From assembly GCA_031257945.1 (NCBI GenBank), contig JAIRNU010000084.1:1-8239 (forward strand): a stretch of DNA of 8,239 nt, in the 5' to 3' direction. A model generated the notes under the pieces. That model saw nothing but the letters and a program-made list of their open reading frames with translations, was not told the origin of the DNA and did not search any database. The translations under genes were made by a program, and so were the position numbers. The DNA comes from Holosporales bacterium (GTDB lineage: Bacteria > Pseudomonadota > Alphaproteobacteria > BNTO01). Positions 5,407-8,239 of this stretch are shown here, piece by piece; position 1 is the first letter of the stretch, and each line of letters opens with the position of its first letter.

Positions 5407-7551
5407 TTACCCGCGTGTTGAAGTGGACTTTAGTGTCGGCTCGCTGACTTCCAATAATTGGGACAAATTTACAATAAGGGCGGCAAGACTTGTTTCTAAC
5501 GTTTGTATTCGCACGTCTAAAGCATTTATCTTGCCGTTAAGCGTTGCTTCCATTTGCACAACGTCGGTGTTCAAGTCGTCTATAGTTTGTTCTTGCTCCT
5601 CAATTAAGTCATTTTGTTTTGCGATAGCGGCCTCCAATAGCGTTAAGTCTAGCATGTCGTCAATTTGTTCAGAAATATTAGTAATGTTTGTAGATAGCTC
5701 GTCCAGGTCTGTTCTCAGATCAGTTAGCGCAAGAGCGTGGGCGCCCTGTGTTTCTACAAATTGTGCAACGCCCGGCGCCCCAAATGCCGCCAAAATCCCG
5801 CTAACATCGCCTTGTAACCCATTTAGCGCGGTCCCATGTTCGCCCTGCGTTGTCACAAGTTGCGCAAAATCCACTAATGTCGTCTCAATGCCGCTAACAT
5901 CGCTTTGCAAAGTAGTAATTGCGCTATCGTACACTTCCACCAGTTGTCCGATATTCGGTAAGGCCTCAAGTGTTGCCGAGACTTGTGCAATATCGTCCTG
6001 TAATTTATCAATATCCGTACCACTAAGAGTTTCCACCAATTGCACTAACCCAGGCAAAGAATTCGGCGATTCTGCATCCAAAATTTCGCTGACTTTGTCT
6101 TGTAGCTCCGCAATATCTGCAGTATGTTGCGTACAATCCTTAACTAGTTTCTGCAAATTTGGCATGTCAACTTCTTCTCCACCGCCTTCGTTGCCCTCTT
6201 CACCACCACACATGAAATTACGTATGGCTTCGCGGTTCTCATTCACTGTGTGTACTAACTCTTCAAAATCCGGGAAAAGCGCCATTTCCCCGCGCAAGTC
6301 TTCCAATCCCGCGGCAACTGCCTCTTGGATGGTAGTTCTTAACTCCTCAATATCGCTCGCAGTTGGAAGCTCTGCCATCTCGGACAATAGCTCATTTTTC
6401 GTTCCCTGAATTAACTCTGGAACCATTTTTTCCACAAGGACCTGAATAATAACACTACAGAGCGAAATTAAGCTTTGAGAAAAGGCCTCTCCGTTTACAT
6501 ACGTATTTACATTTTGCCCCACAATAGCATGGATATTTTTCAAGTTTGTCACGTCGTCGCTTGATACACTTGCCAAAACATCAACTAAGCCTTGCAAATC
6601 CCCACCAATTATTTCAAGCCGTTCTAAAATTTCGGCAACATCTTCATTAAGTCCGGAAATAGTACTAGTCATAACGGCTTGCGTTCTATTATCAAAATTT
6701 GTTTTTAGTGCGAGTAATTCTGACACTATGCTTTTCAAAAAGTCCATAATACATGATGATGTCGCTGGTAACGCGGGGTCTAGTGTTCGTAGAGCTGATT
6801 TAAAGGCCAAGTTATTGACATCGCCCATGTTTTTTTCATCAGTAGAAAGCCTATCCTTCAAAAAAGCAATTTCTTCCAATATTTGGTTGATGTAATTATC
6901 GTCTAATGGCAGAAAATTATCATTTGCACCAAGTATGCACTGCAAATTTGTAAAAGCATTCGCGAAATTGCCGAGTTGCGCGGCGATGCTTGATGATTGT
7001 GATTGCAGGCTAGTTTGAATGGACTGTTCGACGTTTGACAAAATTTCCTGCTTATTGGTCGTCATTTTTTGTGAAATATCGGTGGTGATGCTTTCCAACT
7101 GGTCAAAAATGTCAGACGTTTCGTGATTGGTTTGATCGCGTAAAATTGCGATTTGTTCCTCTAGGCTGCCCAAACCAATGGAGACTTCTACTAGACTCTT
7201 TTTGTTCGCGCTGATTTTGGGCTCGATTCCAGATAGTAATTTCCCCTGCTTTTTGCAATAGCTAATATCTTTTTGAAACACGCCACAAACCCTTTGCAAT
7301 TCTCGAACGGCGGCACGCATTTCCGCTAATTGCACGCCAAGCGGGGCTAAAGAAAAACACCCAGGCTTTGCGAGCAAGTCGCTATCCTGCAGGCTACACT
7401 CTCCATCTGCAGCCTCACAAAGCTGCATTTCTGCCCCTTTACAAACATTACACACGGTTCCGAAGACATCGTCGGTATCCATGTGGCTAGTGGCCCGACT
7501 AATCGCCAGTATCTGGAATACGCTACTTAAAAAAAGTGCTTTTAATCTCAT
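5407..7551 (-). CDS. Exported Cys-rich coiled-coil repeat protein, function unknown
   Basis: I do not recognise a family for this 714-residue protein. Residues 1-21 look like a signal peptide (RLK, then ALFLSSVFQILAIS). The mature N-terminus is cysteine-rich, with Cys at 34, 37, 45, 52, 65, 89 and 99, including a C-x-x-C. Residues about 110-445 are predicted coiled coil by their heptad pattern and lack of proline. A Gly/Glu hinge (449-461) follows. After it come about five degenerate repeats of 31-34 residues (463-619) with the pattern P-x-L-x-Q-L-V-E ... L-Q-x-D-V-S-x-I, with LQ (or LR) at 483, 517, 548, 579 and 612. A last coiled coil (about 620-700) ends the protein; no C-terminal membrane segment or LPXTG is seen. 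ATG 7551 is preceded by AGGGGGGAG, a strong ribosome binding site. A filamentous surface or periplasmic adhesin, spacer or effector is plausible, but this is inference. Confidence 0.85.
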   Translation of the reverse strand: MRLKALFLSSVFQILAISRATSHMDTDDVFGTVCNVCKGAEMQLCEAADGECSLQDSDLLAKPGCFSLAPLGVQLAEMRAAVRELQRVCGVFQKDISYCKKQGKLLSGIEPKISANKKSLVEVSIGLGSLEEQIAILRDQTNHETSDIFDQLESITTDISQKMTTNKQEILSNVEQSIQTSLQSQSSSIAAQLGNFANAFTNLQCILGANDNFLPLDDNYINQILEEIAFLKDRLSTDEKNMGDVNNLAFKSALRTLDPALPATSSCIMDFLKSIVSELLALKTNFDNRTQAVMTSTISGLNEDVAEILERLEIIGGDLQGLVDVLASVSSDDVTNLKNIHAIVGQNVNTYVNGEAFSQSLISLCSVIIQVLVEKMVPELIQGTKNELLSEMAELPTASDIEELRTTIQEAVAAGLEDLRGEMALFPDFEELVHTVNENREAIRNFMCGGEEGNEGGGEEVDMPNLQKLVKDCTQHTADIAELQDKVSEILDAESPNSLPGLVQLVETLSGTDIDKLQDDIAQVSATLEALPNIGQLVEVYDSAITTLQSDVSGIETTLVDFAQLVTTQGEHGTALNGLQGDVSGILAAFGAPGVAQFVETQGAHALALTDLRTDLDELSTNITNISEQIDDMLDLTLLEAAIAKQNDLIEEQEQTIDDLNTDVVQMEATLNGKINALDVRIQTLETSLAALIVNLSQLLEVSEPTLKSTSTRG
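5700..6163 (-). repeat. Intragenic 93-bp-type repeats encoding the 31-34-residue units
   Basis: The C-terminal third of the coiled-coil gene is built from degenerate tandem units. The clearest DNA trace is CCGCTAACATCGC at 5798-5810 and again at 5891-5903, exactly 93 bases (31 codons) apart. Related but more diverged segments lie about 31-37 codons further upstream in the gene. This supports growth by duplication of an in-frame unit, with one step fairly recent. Confidence 0.7.
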
Positions 7552-7819
7552 GCTCCCCCCTGTTAATTTTACTCATGTATTAACAAAGCAATACGCGTCT
7601 AGACGATATTATTGTTTAAATATAAACAAATCGTAAATGCCGGGACCGCCACGCGAAATTTTTGTTAAATATTTGTGAAATTACCGCCGGCCTCTGCTTT
7701 CACGGGAACTTCATTGTAAATAATTTTTTAATGGCATAAATGGCATAAGTCGGGAGCGCGGAGAACGGCAGCAGTCGCGGTGAGGCTAGGCGGGACTAAA
7801 TATCCTCAGCGCCACACAC
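7552..7819. other. Non-coding upstream region of the coiled-coil gene
   Basis: No reading frame of useful length was found on either strand. The part next to the gene (7561-7740) is AT-rich and should hold its promoter. ATGGCATAA is repeated head to tail at 7731-7739 and 7740-7748, giving two very short dead-end frames. From about 7750 the base composition turns GC-rich as the right repeat copy is approached. Confidence 0.6.
7561..7585. promoter_or_regulatory. Inverted repeat in the leader of the coiled-coil gene
   Basis: Perfect 7-bp arms TGTTAAT (7561-7567) and ATTAACA (7579-7585) flank an 11-base spacer, nine bases upstream of the ATG and just ahead of the ribosome binding site. A second exact palindrome, CGTCTAGACG, lies at 7596-7605. 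The first could be a regulator operator or an RNA hairpin controlling access to the ribosome binding site; the second may also bind a dimeric protein. No promoter could be placed firmly, although the minus strand is AT-rich from 7605 to 7640 with AATAAT- and TTTACG-like hexamers. Confidence 0.4.
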
Positions 7820-7984
7820 GCCTCAGTCCCCTACACATCCCGCTATCCCTTGGAATGCGCGGTATTCATCGGTAGGAACAAGCACTTGAAACAAGCGTAA
7901 GGGCAGTTCTTGCGTCTAGCGGGAAGCGCCCGCCCCCCCTCTATGATGCTGAGGTTTGGCGAGGAGCGGTGATGCGACCTCCTG
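7820..7984. repeat. Right copy of the inverted dispersed repeat
   Basis: This is the inverted partner of 32-199, aligning over its whole length after reverse complementing. It keeps the hairpin GCGGG-AAGCG-CCCGC near 7919-7933. It lies about 265 bases upstream of the coiled-coil gene start. The two copies face each other and enclose roughly 7.6 kb holding all the genes of the window. Confidence 0.85.
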
Positions 7985-7997
7985 CTAGTAGTGGTGT

Positions 7998-8018
7998 CCC
8001 CCCCGTGATTTTGGGGGG
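7998..8018. repeat. C7/G6 hairpin
   Basis: Seven C residues (7998-8004), the loop GTGATTTT and six G residues (8013-8018) form a strong GC stem immediately beyond the right repeat copy. No T tract follows on either strand, so it is not a standard terminator. It may be the edge of a larger repeat cluster. Confidence 0.5.
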
Positions 8019-8020
8019 CG

Positions 8021-8100
8021 ATGGCGGCACCTGTATTTCCTGAGTTCCTTGGGGTTTTAAGGCGGCGCTGGTTGTATCCCCTGAGTTCCTTGGGGGATCA
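8021..8100. repeat. Two tandem ~40-bp repeat units
   Basis: The identical core CCTGAGTTCCTTGGGG occurs at 8039-8054 and 8080-8095, 41 bases apart. Similarity extends upstream through TGTAT and, more loosely, to GGCGG in both units. The 3' tails differ. A 32-codon frame (8021-8119) crosses both units but is not convincing as a gene. Confidence 0.75.
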
Positions 8101-8115
8101 AGTATTCGTAAAGTA

Positions 8116-8132
8116 TTAACGATTCCTTAACC
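8116..8132. promoter_or_regulatory. CtrA-type box with internal GANTC site
   Basis: TTAACGATTCCTTAACC fits the alphaproteobacterial CtrA full site TTAA-N7-TTAAC exactly. The spacer includes GATTC (8121-8125), a GANTC site for CcrM-type methylation. It lies in an AT-rich stretch between the tandem repeats and a GC-rich terminal block. It could regulate a gene beyond the right edge of the window; chance occurrence cannot be excluded. Confidence 0.4.
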
Positions 8133-8239
8133 TTTTTGTGATATCCTTTAAATGGGGGGCCATCCCAAGCCCCCGCCCACCCCAGGGGCCGGGCCATAGC
8201 TGTCGTGATCTATATTCTTATAGTGCCACAAAAAGGGTT
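8133..8239. other. Terminal block without a supported gene
   Basis: An AT-rich stretch is followed by a G/C-rich segment (8154-8197) with several competing short stems, such as five or six G pairing with CCCCC and CCCC-A-GGGG. A small inverted repeat CTATA-TTCT-TATAG lies near the end. Reading frames here are at most about 15 codons. The window ends before any downstream gene can be seen. Confidence 0.4.

Noticed and set aside
5369..6409. 346-codon plus-strand frame opposite the coiled-coil gene
   Set aside because: Its Ser/Cys-rich product is a by-product of the codon pattern of the repeat protein on the other strand.
7830..7973. Protein-like similarity between the two repeat copies when translated in one frame
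   Set aside because: Many differences change the amino acid, and the right copy has an internal TAA, so conservation at the DNA or RNA level explains the match better than a coding remnant.
8021..8119. 32-codon frame across the tandem repeats
   Set aside because: No ribosome binding site, it is composed of the repeat units, and its stop lies in the CtrA-like box.

Overview
The window looks like part of a small-genome alphaproteobacterium, most likely an intracellular or host-associated one in the Rickettsiales/Holosporales range. The pointers are a tRNA-Leu directly ahead of the trigger factor gene, tRNAs carrying uncompensated stem mismatches, low-complexity and diverged versions of housekeeping proteins, a stray type VI secretion gene, and a CtrA-type box with an internal GANTC site. 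The exact lineage cannot be fixed from sequence reading alone.

Layout: a copy of a dispersed repeat lies at the left edge (32-199). A plus-strand gene (288-1397) follows, encoding an apparently exported FabD-fold protein that has lost the catalytic histidine. Everything from there to 7551 is on the minus strand. Read in transcription order it runs: a 714-residue exported coiled-coil repeat protein (7551-5407), tRNA-Leu(TAG) (5283-5199), trigger factor tig (5153-3795), the T6SS baseplate gene tssE (3669-3259), tRNA-Ile2(CAT) (3180-3107) and a D-alanyl-D-alanine carboxypeptidase (2972-1464), which converges on the FabD-like gene. The right end (7552-8239) has no supported gene. It holds a dyad upstream of the coiled-coil gene, an inverted second copy of the left-edge repeat (7820-7984), a C7/G6 hairpin, two tandem units of about 40 bp, a CtrA-like box and a GC-rich terminal block.

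How the genes fit together: tRNA-Leu and tig probably share a transcript, tRNA-Ile has its own promoter just behind tssE, and dacA has a separate promoter. The common theme apart from housekeeping is the cell envelope: peptidoglycan trimming (DacA), a contractile injection machine part (TssE), and two exported proteins of unknown role (FabD-like pseudoenzyme, Cys-rich coiled-coil protein). The two exported unknowns are the genes nearest to the two inverted repeat copies. They are the best candidates for something undescribed, but no direct sequence link between them is visible.
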